The notes beneath the pieces were generated by a model. That model was not told the DNA's origin. It saw only the letters and a list, made by a program, of their open reading frames with translations, and ran no database searches. A DNA stretch of 64,000 bases from Liolophura sinensis (taxonomy: Eukaryota > Mollusca > Polyplacophora > Chitonida > Chitonidae), in NCBI RefSeq assembly GCF_032854445.1, contig NC_088306.1, positions 23,097,764 through 23,161,763 on the forward strand. Reading direction: 5' to 3'. Shown one piece after another: positions 22,117-31,978 of the stretch (position 1 is the stretch's first letter; every line of letters begins with the position of its first letter). A program made the position numbers and the translations under genes.

Positions 22117-22653
22117 TTGTCTGAAGGGAAGAGGGATAGTAAAGGAAAACCTATAGGAGTCCTTGTCAAAAGCCCTCTTGGTGATAAAAACAATATCTCC
22201 ATCCATGTAGATTTGGGTGAAGACTATTACAAACTCCTCTCTTTAATCACAGATGCTTTCTTTCCTGATGGAAAAAATCCAGTCATTGGAAATGCCAGTG
22301 ATTTTGTTCTAGAGATAGTAAATGCGAAGAATCAGAATGTCCGAGACAACATGAAAGGGTCTTTTCTAATGGGAAATTATATAACGTAGGAAAAGATTCC
22401 TGGGACGACCAAATGTTACATGCTTTGTACGACGTTGACTAATGAGTCCGATGAAGAATTGTACAACGCATATCTTGACTTGACAACAGAAAATGAGCCA
22501 GATCCCAGTTCCCCAAGTAGAGAAACTACATGTGTGACAGAGGTATCGGGAACTCCGAGTGGGGAAGTGATATTACGCCTGAGAAATCCAGCAACCCCAA
22601 TACTGGACTTGGTGATGACGGAGACACTACTCACCAAGGATACGTGCATGTAA
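22117..22653 (+). pseudogene. HECT-like gene, upstream coding segment(s)
   Basis: One frame open from 22117 to 22650 except for TAG at 22387-22389. The first part (GKPIGVLVKSPLGDKNNISI, then DAFFPDGKNPVIGNASDF) resembles the N-terminal domain of invertebrate G2E3-like HECT proteins. The second part is acidic and Ser/Thr-rich (LTTENEPDPSSPSRE). There is no ATG at the left edge, so an upstream exon is needed. Confidence 0.45.
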
Positions 22654-23529
22654 GTGTAGAGGGATTGTAGTATTGTATGTTCATTTGGTAATGCATTCTG
22701 GTTTGAGAGATATCCTATTTAACATTTACCCAGGATGTTCAAATGTGTATGTGGTTGGTGGCTAAAAGTTGGTGGTTTTCTCTGGAACTTCAGTTTTCTT
22801 TTACAACAAAATCCGTGAAAAATTCTTGAGTCTGGTATTAAACAAAGTAAATAAAATAAATAAATCAACAGGAATACCCTATCACTTTGCGTACATGTAA
22901 GCCCACGTAGATGTATGCTCAGAGCTAGGGTCACTTATCATACTTATAACAACAATTTTATAACCAGTGGAAGACAATGCAGGATTGCATTCAAGGCACT
23001 GTTCATGCCATGTAAGGATTGCAATTGTGCTATGTAATGTACATTAGTGTCATCATGTTCATATAATGCCACACGATCGTATATATTTACATGCAGGCAA
23101 CTTTGTTTCCCTTTATTTATGGCAACTGTATTTTAAGTTATTCCAGCTGCTTTGCTGGAAATTTCATTTATTTCTTAATTCATGAGCTTTCGCATGCAGT
23201 CTTAAGTTTACAAGTAACAGGCCCAAAGTAGGTGGTTTACCCAGGGCACTTAGCTTTCCTCTACCCATAAAACCGACCCTCATCATATAAGTAAAACTTG
23301 TGAGTATGACAAGCTGAATGTTTGGGCTTGTGCATTGATAGTTTTTCTCATGACATTTTACAGATCAGTGTGCACTGATTTTGTCTACAGTAACAGACAT
23401 GCATGACTGATGATAGCTGTTTAATACATTGAGAATCTATAATGCTGGTTGACCAAAGATCTTCCATGTAGTTACATTCATGTCATATCTTTCTCAGCCC
23501 ACTGACAGTTTTGGTCCTTAATGTTTAGG
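22654..23529. other. Intron-like DNA with SINE A relics
   Basis: Holds two very degenerate family A relics (about 22735-22865 and 23220-23320, recognisable by GGTGG.TT.C and ATAAGTAAA.CTTG..GTA). No coding signal. Confidence 0.4.
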
Positions 23530-23868
23530 AAAGACTCATCTGACCCAAAAGAGATTCTGCAATTCTACGAGAATGTTGTACATCAAGGTAGAGCATTGGA
23601 GTCACAAACAGAAAAACACAAACAGCTGAGGATGAAACACTCCCAATCTTTGTATCAAGATTTGATATATTGGAGACTAGCATGCAAGAACTGTTAGGGC
23701 TAGAAAATTCCAATTACAGACTCCCTTTATAGGTAACATTTTATGGGGAATTAGCCCAAGACCTTGGGGGCCCTCGCAGGGAGTTCTTATGCCTGGTGAT
23801 GAAAGAGGACATCAAAGAGGAGACCAGGATATTTTCACAAACCAGCACTGGTGCATATATTGCAGTTG
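23530..23868 (+). pseudogene. HECT-like gene, N-lobe exon(s)
   Basis: Preceded by a TTAATGTTTAG splice site. It encodes KDSSDPKEILQFYENVVHQG, shifts frame near 23615, continues RFDILETSMQELLGLENSNY, meets TAG at 23730-23732, then VTFYGELAQDLGGPRREFL, the conserved start of the HECT N-lobe. The TAG could also be the end of an intron (CTCCCTTTATAG), making 23733 an exon start. A SINE family A copy begins just downstream at 23870. Confidence 0.55.
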
Positions 23869-23869
23869 C

Positions 23870-24058
23870 GGTGGGTTCAGATCTTGCTGGTTTCCTCTCC
23901 GGCCGTACGTGCGAAGGTCTGGCAGCAAACTGATTATTCTCAAGGTTTTTCCCCAGGCTCCGCCCGGTTTCCTCCGAACATAATGCTGGCCGTCATCGTA
24001 TAAGTGAAATATTCTTGAGCACGCTGTAAAACACCTATTAAATCAAATAAATAAATAA
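23870..24058 (+). repeat. SINE family A copy
   Basis: Starts around the B box (GGGTTCAGATC), has the CTCTCCGGCCGTACGTGCGA block, GAAATATTCTTGAGCACGC, and an AAATAAATAAA tail. It sits directly downstream of the HECT N-lobe exon. Confidence 0.85.
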
Positions 24059-24718
24059 AAGAGATCTAGGACATGTTCAAGTTACGTGTATCTGTACTGC
24101 GGGCATTATTAGTTACATGGTTATTGAGTGAAAGGATACGATATGGGATTTGTAAGGCTCATATTGGGTGAGGCTTCAGCCTAAAAACTACACTGAAATT
24201 TGTCTCTTGAAAAACAGAAGAGGTTTCAGCAATCCCCTGTCACGTCCAGGAGCTTTGAATTACCAAGCAGTGATCTGGGAATTATGACGTCATAATGTTA
24301 TGGAGAATGTTGTGTCAACATGGCCTTCTTCCTATTGTTCAGTCATCAGATGGATATATAGCATCTGCTGCAGGGTATAGAGATACATGTATGCACCTCT
24401 ACCAGGTGACCATTGCTGTCCAATTAAAAGCAGAGAATTTTGTTTTATGCGTTATAAACATTATTGTGTATTTTCTATTCCTGCATGCAAACAGTTTAGA
24501 TTTTTCCAGCTTGTATCTTGTATAAGACACAGAATCTGATATAAGTTTTCATAAATTGGTTGCCAATTTAAAATTAAATTGTAAATTAAATGCAGTTACA
24601 TATCTACATATTGACAATTTCTGTATTATATGATTTTAATATTGTGTTGTACATGTGCATTCATATACGCTAAGAATATTGTTATGGTTATGGGTGTTTT
24701 TTGTGATTTTTTTTTCAG
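24059..24718. other. Intron-like DNA
   Basis: No further HECT segment could be recognised with confidence. A 76-codon frame at 24295-24525 has no family signature. Confidence 0.4.
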
Positions 24719-24837
24719 GTCTCAGTATGCTGCAACAAGGTCCAATCTTATGCTTCCTTGAGGCAAGTCAACTCAATCGGTTGAAGAAAAGTGAACAGCA
24801 ATTTAGAGATGATCTCAACTGTTTAGGTATTATTGAT
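24719..24837 (+). pseudogene. HECT-like gene, middle exon
   Basis: Bounded by a strong acceptor (TTTTTTTTTCAG) and donor (GTAAGT). Encodes GLSMLQQGPILCFLEASQLN and QQFRDDLNCLGIID, the HECT region usually following the substrate-lobe strand. It has no lesions. It ends in phase 0, matching the start of the next exon. Confidence 0.65.
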
Positions 24838-24988
24838 GTAAGTAGTAACATTATTTTTCATCAGTATATGCATATTTATGTGGGTTAGACAATTTATATT
24901 TTATTTCCATTTTGGGTTTTGATCCAGACTAAAATGTGTCCAGTGTGAATGACTAGATGTCTAAGATGTTTTAATAATAGTTCTTTAG

Positions 24989-25222
24989 CTGGATGGTTAT
25001 GAAAGGTTTATGTTGATGCAACCCGTTTTGGTATTTTCTGAGCTGATCGGAGTTAAGCCTTGCATGATGTCACTTCTTCAACCCTCTTCCCAAATAAACA
25101 CATTACTAGGAGGGAGCTCGTTACCTTGTTTCACCCCAAACTATCAGAAACTGGTAGCAACAAACGGAGACTGGAAGAGTAAACATACAGGCAGTTTCTA
25201 TCATACCTGACAGAAATGACAG
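24989..25222 (+). pseudogene. HECT-like gene, penultimate exon
   Basis: Acceptor TTCTTTAG, then LDGYERFMLMQPVLVFSELI. The frame changes near 25090, then runs HITRRELVTLFHPKLSETG and SNKRRLEE, a TAA at 25180-25182, and TYRQFLSYLTEM to the donor. The second part matches the HECT pattern of Gly-Ser-Asn followed by basic residues. Its end phase fits the last exon at 37189 exactly. Confidence 0.65.
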
Positions 25223-26330
25223 GTTGCTCAAAGTGCACACATATGTCAAACCTTTGATAACTGTCATTACATGTTTTACCTACATGTTCGTGTATTTGTA
25301 GCTATGTGAGTGTCATATCATTCTGACATTTTGTGTAGTTTTTTTTTTTACTAGTGATGAGTACTTTCTGTTTATGTAATTATAAGCTTCACCTGTTAGC
25401 TTATGTGGTTGTAGCTTTTGGCCAAATTGTGGATCAGTATCTGGCTTGTAACCTATTAAAGTCTGACTGGCTGGCTGGTGTCAACATTTCAGGTTAAAGT
25501 TTCTGGTCAAAGGTTTGGGAAGTCTATTTATCCACTAGTTGTGTAAGGCAGTACTAGAAGGGACATTGACATGCCAGCACAACTGATAGGAACAGGGATT
25601 CATGCCCGTTGATATGAAACTATAGGAGAAAATCATACCTGGCAATGGAGCTTAGATCGTTAAAAGGAGAAGAAAACTTTAAAACATGACACTATAGGCT
25701 GAAAACAGCACATTTTTTCTATCTGTTGGTGCCGGCTGCGACTTTTCCTCACCACACACGTAAAGTCTAAAAAACGGCAAAGCTGGCATAAATCGCTGAG
25801 TCCATCGCCTCCTCCATGTTTAACACCCTGTAATGTATGCCGGGGGTGTGTTGTCTCTCAGTCAATTAGAGTCGTTAAAACCGTCGGCTTACTCGCGTAA
25901 AGTCGGAACCTATGTTCAACATTCCGGTTTCCCGATCGTCAGGCGGATAACGAACTGTACTGTTCGCTACCTTCTGGGAAAAAGAGTTCTACCGGCGGTT
26001 TCCGACGGCAATTCTCCTCCTAACACAAGATTTCAGGACTAGTTCTTAGGCACAATGGAGTCACCCACAGCGGATTTGGCACTGACTTTATTTATAATTT
26101 ATCATCTTGAGGTACAAGTTAGAATTTTTTATGGCATGAACCTGCGAGGAAATGCATACACTTTTCCATGGTATTTCTTTGATATTTAAGTTTTCTTCTC
26201 CTTTAAAATGTTCCTAAGTAAAATACAAAGGAGTAAATAATTGAATCGTCTTGCTAGATTTTATGCTATTAAAACATTGAAGTTTGCAATAAATAAATTG
26301 ATCATCTTATAGTTTTGCTTTATTGTATGA
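25223..26330. other. Last intron of the HECT-like gene, left of Maverick
   Basis: No coding signal. A GC-richer patch at about 25730-26045 has short frames without recognisable domains. The intron continues beyond the Maverick to 37188. Confidence 0.5.
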
Positions 26331-26335
26331 GGTTT

Positions 26336-26362
26336 AGTAGTATACACACTATAGGTTCTGGC
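26336..26362 (+). repeat. Maverick left terminal inverted repeat
   Basis: 27 bp pairing with 36884-36910, one mismatch. Inner sequence diverges into C-rich tracts. A 137-bp-offset copy of this end and its neighbours recurs at 26477-26545. Confidence 0.9.
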
Positions 26363-27335
26363 CTCCCCCCCCCCCCCCTCTTGGGGCCCTCCCTCATAAC
26401 AAATAGAGGCTCCCAACCCCCATTCCCTGAACACCCTCCCCCTGGCAAATAGGGGCTCCCAGCCCCATCTCGAAGCGTATACACACTATAGGTTCTGGCT
26501 CGCCCTCCCCTTGGGGTCCTCCCCAGAACAAATAGAGGCCCCCCCTTGGGTGCCTCCCCAGCCAAGGCGTACACGCTTATTTACAAGTCTAGCCTACATA
26601 CACACATTGATATGAGGCGACCTAGTTGGCATTTAACAGATAAGGCGTATAGCCTATAGGTAGGCCGGATGTGTTGCACAACAGGGTGATTCAGCTGATT
26701 TTCTCTTCAGGATAGGGCTTAAACTACGGTTTTTTATGAAAAATAAATGTGACAGTCTTTTTCAGCGTGTCTTGTTTGATAAGATCCAGTATTTTTAGGA
26801 GGATTGGAGATATTATGTTTATGCGGAAAAGCCCTTCCAATTTAGCCCATGTTTCGTGGGTCTGGGATACAGGTGGGAATGGCGCTGTATGTAAGGGGTG
26901 TATTCATATACTGCGTATATAAGGGGATGTTTGCTAGCTCAAATCCGGATTGGTCTCCTGTATATGTAGTATATGAATACATTACCTGCATATATGGCTC
27001 TACGCACTTCTAAGGAATTTCTGCAACTTTCGACAGTTTCAGAGGCAGAGAGACCTTACCAAGGGGTGTTGTAGATGGCCCAATGGTGGTGGGATGTGTC
27101 AGCGCCCATTAAACCCCCTAACGGTGGGTCGCGAGCGCAAAAAATCCGGAGCCCGCCGTTAGGGTGGTGATTAATTGGTAACAGGTTGAGCTATAAACAA
27201 GGCCTTTTTGCTTTTTTGGACCATGGGTCGAGCCCCACACTGGGCAGATTTTTTTTTACCACCGGGGCTCTCGAGACATAGCATGGGTGTTGCCCTAATT
27301 CCAAACAAGTTCCCCCTGGGCACCTCCCCAGAACA
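26363..27335. other. Maverick left noncoding end
   Basis: About 1 kb without a gene. Holds C-rich tracts, a subterminal repeat of the element end (26477-26499 repeats 26340-26362), a hairpin at 27114-27164 and a tRNA-like or pol III-like stretch at about 27171-27257. Confidence 0.6.
27114..27164. promoter_or_regulatory. Strong hairpin in Maverick left end
   Basis: Arms CCCTAACGGTGGG (27116-27128) and CCCGCCGTTAGGG (27152-27164) pair at 12 of 13 positions around a 23-nt loop. It lies downstream of gene C's stop on the minus strand, so it could be a 3' processing or termination structure; its role is unknown. Confidence 0.45.
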
Positions 27336-28061
27336 TCATTCGGAAAGAGCGTTTTTCAGCTCTTGCCGAGCTAGTTTTCGGCCGCGACCTATAAGCTGTT
27401 TTTTCGTGCTTTCATCGATCTCTACGGCGTTAAATACCTTACGAGACTTGGCGCGTATCTCCTGCTTCAGATCAGAGTAGTTCTTGAGCTCCTGAACGAC
27501 TTGCCTGTACTCTACGTCCGAAATAACACCATCAGATAATGCCGTAGATACCTACGCACGGGTGCTGCTAAGTTTGGCCTCAGCCAACAGCCGTATATCG
27601 TTATGTTTCTTGGCCTTTGCGTAAAGTCGACGGCTAACGAATTTTCCGGCGACATTTAAGACACCGAAAGCTAGGGCCGCAGCTTCCATGGCCAAGACAG
27701 CGGGGGTTGCAATTATTGTTGTGAGTAGCCCCACGCCTGCAACCCCTAGTCCCAAACCGTCTGTGAGCATGGCTGAATCAAGGGCTTCGGTGGCCAAGAC
27801 ACCACGCCGGTACTTTTTGTACAAGGCCCGGCGGAGATCTCTCTGAGATTCAAGCTGCCTCTGTATTTCGCTGATATACTGCAGGCGATGGGCGTGCGCC
27901 ACGCCCTCCGGCGGCGCAGTCGGGGCCAAGGGGTTTTCAACCATAATCGTGGGCGCGGTAGGGGCCAAGGGGTGGTCATCCGTAATCGTCGGCAAGGAGT
28001 CTTCATCCGTGATCGTCGGGTACAGTCGCCCCATATTGTCCGTCCTACGAATCAATAACAT
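27336..28061 (-). pseudogene. Maverick gene C, membrane protein, nonsense-broken
   Basis: Open for 169 codons, then TAG at 27552-27554, after which the same frame continues for 71 codons to TGA at 27336-27338. The N-terminal part is Pro/Thr-rich with a tandem motif (TITDEDSLP / TITDDHPLA). Residues 55-85 look helical and basic. Then comes a long hydrophobic Gly/Ala segment (GLGVAGVGLLTTIIATPAVL, about 104-140) likely to span or enter a membrane, followed by a basic tail. It matches an uncharacterised conserved Maverick protein of invertebrates. One point change accounts for the break. Confidence 0.7.
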
Positions 28062-28146
28062 CGGTTAGCTCTAAATTGTCATCGGGATTACTAACACGAA
28101 AGCGACGAAGGGCCTATGCCGAACTCTAAATAGATTTCATCGAGAT

Positions 28147-28856
28147 TTAAAACGCCCCTGTGACGACTCGTATATCCTCGAGAGAGCTCTGGATGACTGG
28201 GTCGCCCTGGGCCGGTAATTTGATCATAAGTCTGAGATCCTTTGCATTGTGCTCTATAGGCCACATTATTTTCAACCCGGTAATCAAGGTGCAATGGCGA
28301 CTGCCCGCGCCAAGTATGAGGTCGAAGATAAGTATAGATCCAGGGTTTAGTGGTAGTGCGGTCTTAAAATCGGTTTGCGCGGTAAGACGCACAGGCTCTA
28401 GCATCTGCGACGACCATCTGTCCCAATCTAGAATACAGCGGGCCGGTTGGTACGTACGACACGAAATAGGTTCCGGAGTTGAAACTTTTTTCACATCGAT
28501 CACATCGGCCTGGACCGACATCGGGGTCACCTTTACATCTATCAACCAATCGGGGTCGCGAGCTCTGGTAAGAACAAAGCGGTCTTCAAGGCGAATTAAT
28601 GAGAGTTTTTGTTCTTCAATCACCTCAGACGGCGAGCTGCGCTCTTGCTCTGCAGAGGATGAGAAACCTTCAAGGGAAGCAAACGTGGCAGGTTCTGCTT
28701 GCCCCCGGTAATCTTTTTGCGGATGTACTTGCCACTTTGAAACTGGAAGGCGCAGATTTTACCTTCCTGGCTTTGAAGTTCGAACTCCGACACATCTGCC
28801 AAGTCGCTTAAAGACAGGCACGCAGACCTGGGACCGGCTGCGTCCACCATACTCAT
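28147..28856 (-). pseudogene. Maverick gene B, uncharacterised, one frameshift
   Basis: Starts at ATG 28856-28854 (MSMVDAAGPRSACLSLSDLA), shifts frame near 28655, and ends at TAA 28147-28149. The second part is the 158-codon stretch with RLEDRFVLTRARDPDWLIDV and CTLITGLKIMWPIEHNA. No known domain is obvious. It is rich in strands, and a capsid-associated role such as the penton-like minor capsid protein is possible but unproven. Its ATG overlaps the TGA of gene A by 4 nt (ATGA), so the two are arranged in tandem on the minus strand. Confidence 0.6.
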
Positions 28857-29500
28857 TGTATTTCTAGGGTAGCACTGAGGTACCCTACATTCATATACTT
28901 GCCGTCTTTGTCTAAAAGTGCCACGGTCATATGCGTTATATAGTCGGCTCGCAAGGTTTTGTACTGTGGGTTGGGAAATGAAACCGTCTTCCGCAGTTAA
29001 TCCCTTCACCAGTCACGGCGATGGCTTTTAGTAGTGTGGAACCGCCACCGAAATCTGAGGTTATTCTCACGTTTTCTGAGGTGCTCAGTTCATCTAAATG
29101 CACGAAGACTTCTTTGTGTGAGACCAAGTTAGGTAGCTTTTCACCCTCCACAGCCCCCCTACGGGCGTCATCCCGTCGGAGAACCCTAAGATGGGGACAA
29201 GCTCTTGGAGTATTATGAAGGCATTTCTAGGGAGGGTAAGGCCCGTGGCTTCATTCAATCCCAGAGAAACCCCACGCGGGCGGAATATGTCCTTGTCCAG
29301 CGTACAGACATTGTAGTAGCCGTCGGCACTTCAACACGTTTGCCCTCAAGCAAGAAGCCCACTCCGGAGGGGATATTCACCCAGGCCGGGTAGAATGTTA
29401 TCTCGCGAAGGGCGGTTTTAGGCGGCCGTCGGGTTTGTCAAGGGCATTGAGGCAGCGTGTGCTGTGCCCTATTTAGAATGTCAGTCAATGTGATGAACAT
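28853..29500 (-). pseudogene. Maverick gene A, beta-rich protein, multiply broken
   Basis: Starts at ATG 29500-29498 (MFITLTDILNRAQHTLPQCP). TGA at 29440-29438 replaces codon 21. The frame shifts near 29300 and again before the stretch LVSHKEVFVHLDELSTSENV, and shifts or breaks near 28990. It ends with TGA at 28855-28853. It resembles a conserved invertebrate Maverick protein with the TSDFGGGSTLL motif. A minor capsid (single jelly-roll) identity is possible from size and position but not shown. Its start is only 9 bp from the start of divergent gene D. Confidence 0.55.
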
Positions 29501-29509
29501 CTTAGCACG

Positions 29510-30786
29510 ATGAACAGCGAGGCTTACAGGTTCAATAGAGAGGCCACTTACAAGCCGGGGCATTTCATAGTATCCAAACCCACGCAGAGCAGCTCACGCG
29601 ATTTGACATCTACATCGATGAAAAGAAGGCCTTTCCAGTCCAGTTCACAGATGTGTTGGCCAAGTACCGGCTGCCAAAGATAACCGAGAATGAAATTGTT
29701 CGGGCCTGGAACACCAATACTATGCAATTCTGGCAGAACCAAGTGAACTTCGCGGTCTGGTGCGCAACCACGGGCTGTGGCGTATCTGCAAAAGACCATC
29801 TTCTCGCCCCCGACCAACGAATAAGGGCCCTGTACACGTTCCATGTGTATTACCAGGTTAGGCAGATCTTGGAAGAGATCCAGGCCCCCCTGCAGCAAGA
29901 CAGACCGTGGGCGACCTTTAAACCTCTATGACGAGAGGGCCTATGAGAGGATTTGTAGGGAGTCCGCGTAGATGCGCACATAGACTGGGGGCGCAGATGG
30001 GGGGGGGGGGGAGGTGACTCACGTCCTCGGAGTGGCATATTACTATGTCACGAGAACGGGCTACAGCCCCATTGGCGATGGGACCTTCGATCTGAGCAGG
30101 ATGTCGTTCTCTAGAAAGCCTACAGCGCTCCACGTCGACTACATCCAGCAGGACGCCGAGGAGGCTTGGGCGTCGTTCATTGTCGACAAATCCCAAGGAT
30201 TCACGCAGCCGGGCGTAGAGCGCCTAAACGATTCCATCCGGACATACGTGTGGGCTGTTTTAGGCGCCCAAGCGCAAACAAGGGCGCGTATTATAGGCAC
30301 GGGCACAGCCTTCGATGCGCAAAAACAGTTTGTCACGAACGTTGAAGACGCCATTTCCTCTCCGATCGACCTTCCGTCTGCTATCAAACGCTACCAGGAC
30401 GTGCTACAGTATGCAGGGAGCGCTGTAGACTTTGTGTATGGCATAGGCCTATATATGGCCCCAGCAACATGCTTCTGCAGATCGGCCATGTGGCGAACTA
30501 CAACAACAAAATCGTCGTGGCCACAGAGGACCAGAAGCTAGGTGCCAATGAGGGTGTGAACGCTAAAGTGCCGCCCTTTTTGCACAAGCGGGCACCTTCC
30601 CACGGGATCGTTGAGCCACAAGAAAGCGTTCCACCACCCACCGCGCGCGTTCAGCATGTTGCTGCGCGCCGCAAAGCGGCTGAAGAAGCCCCATTTCCAA
30701 AGCAAAAGAATCACGATGCGGAGAAGACAGCCATCGTCGTCGCTGGGGTTGGTATCGGCTTACTGCTGCTGTGGACTATGCGTTAA
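29510..30786 (+). pseudogene. Maverick gene D, membrane-anchored protein, multiply broken
   Basis: Starts at ATG 29510 (MNSEAYRFNREATYKPGHF) and ends at TAA 30784-30786. It is broken by frameshifts near 29600, 29920, between 29960 and 30060, and near 30455. Recognisable blocks: LAKYRLPKITENEIVRAWNT (29656 on), YYYVTRTGYSPIGDGTFDLS (30040 on), AQTRARIIGTGTAFDAQKQF (30270 on), and a C-terminal hydrophobic anchor TAIVVAGVGIGLLLLWTMR. A conserved uncharacterised Maverick protein. Its 3' end overlaps that of gene E by 27 nt, convergently. Confidence 0.6.
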
Positions 30787-31917
30787 ATACTTGCGAACAG
30801 CCACGAGCATTAGGCCACCTACTGCGAGGACTAGAGCCCAGACATTTTCGGCCAGCCACCCAGCCGCTTTCCCGAGAAGGTTCAGTAGCCAGGACACGAT
30901 ACTGCCAATAATACAAGGAATCGCAGCGGCAGCCTTCCCAGCCAGCCTGCCAAGGGCGCGCGCCAGGGACTGGAGATGCTTTTTCACCCATTCTTTAAGA
31001 CCACGCCCGTCGAATGGAGGTGGCGTTGGCTGGATGCTCCCGCCGGACCCGCCAGTCAGCGCCAACTTTAGTCAGCGCCAACTTTATCTCTAGCCCCAGT
31101 GTCAAGATCGCCATCCCAATTGCCGTGAGAATGGAGACCTCTGTTATTCCCTGCTCCCGGAAGAGGGTGCGGACGCGCTCGGCCAGAGTGGTATCAATGT
31201 GTAGGATGCGATCGACCGTCTGCTTGATGCGGCGTGTTTGCGTGCGCAGGGCTTCGGCCGTTAAAGAGGCTGCTTCGAACCGGGCCACCCTCTCGTCCTC
31301 GAGATTCCTTATCCGGTCTGCGATCCGACGCCGGGAGAATTCATCAAGGGCCTCCTCCAACTTCAGTTTTTGTTTTACGATGTCCTTATCGAGACTTGAC
31401 AGCTTGGCGAGGTTATTTGAGTGTTCGCCTTCCGAGGTCTGCAGTGCCTTGTCAAGCCCCAGAAGTTCTCGCATGGGAAGAGGAGGGTCGTTTATCGTTT
31501 TAAGAGCCCGCTCGACCTCCTCTATCCGTCAAGCTTGTTTCCATTATGTGGACAGCATCAGCGGCCTTTTTCGCTGGTTGGCTTAAATCCTTCAGCTCCA
31601 TGGTATCTGCCTCGGCGGCCGCAGCATCGAGTTTTGAACTCGCTGTCTCCAGGATTGCGACTTTTGCCGGAGCAGTGATTTCTGTTTTCTGTTTTTCATT
31701 CTGCCTTGTCCTTTCCAGTCTACTAAGCCCAGCCCCTCCGCATCCTTAACAACCTTCTCCCTCCCTTCTTGGCGATTGTTATGACGGTTAGCGGTTCGCC
31801 AGTTTGTTCGTTGGTGAGTTCCAGTTTTGGGTACTGTTCGACGTCGTCGTCTTTGGCATTGTTGCAGTCCTCTTGGGCGTCGTCGAACGCCTGATTATCA
31901 AAGTCAAAGTCTGCCAT
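30760..31917 (-). pseudogene. Maverick gene E, coiled-coil membrane protein, broken
   Basis: Starts at ATG 31917-31915 (MADFDFDNQAFDDAQEDC) and ends at TAA 30762-30760. Frameshifts lie near 31745, near 31525 and at 31055-31086. The last is a 16-bp tandem duplication (GTCAGCGCCAACTTTA twice). In order: an acidic N-terminus, a long Lys/Glu/Leu coiled coil (LDKDIVKQKLKLEEALDEFS and beyond), a hydrophobic segment (SILTAIGMAILTLGLEI), a Gly/Pro hinge, an amphipathic region, then two more hydrophobic segments (IIGSIVSWLLNLLG and WALVLAVGGLMLVAV). A conserved Maverick family of unknown role, possibly membrane remodelling or entry related. Confidence 0.6.
31055..31086. repeat. 16-bp tandem duplication inside gene E
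   Basis: GTCAGCGCCAACTTTA occurs at 31055-31070 and again at 31071-31086. Because 16 is not a multiple of three it shifts gene E's frame exactly where the two open stretches meet. Confidence 0.9.
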
Positions 31918-31936
31918 AATCCTCGTATTGAACATT

Positions 31937-31977
31937 CAAGGTATACCTTGAATACACAAGGTATGCCTTCAATACAC
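31937..31977. promoter_or_regulatory. Palindrome and 20-bp repeats between divergent genes
   Basis: The 61-bp gap between gene E (minus) and the capsid gene (plus) holds the perfect 14-bp palindrome CAAGGTATACCTTG (31937-31950) and two tandem 20-bp units (31938-31957, 31958-31977; AAGGTATACCTTGAATACAC and a 2-mismatch copy). The capsid ATG (31979) follows at once. Position and symmetry suggest a shared regulatory site; no factor is known. Confidence 0.45.
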
Positions 31978-31978
31978 A

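Noticed and set aside
28160-28711. 183-codon plus-strand frame in the Maverick
   Set aside because: Antisense shadow of gene B, whose minus-strand product is the conserved one; several similar shadows occur across 27.2-36.6 kb.
29438-29440. TGA, TAG and TAA codons in the Maverick as recoded sense codons
   Set aside because: All three stop codons occur together with frameshifts in the same genes, and capsid and ATPase use normal stops; decay explains this better.
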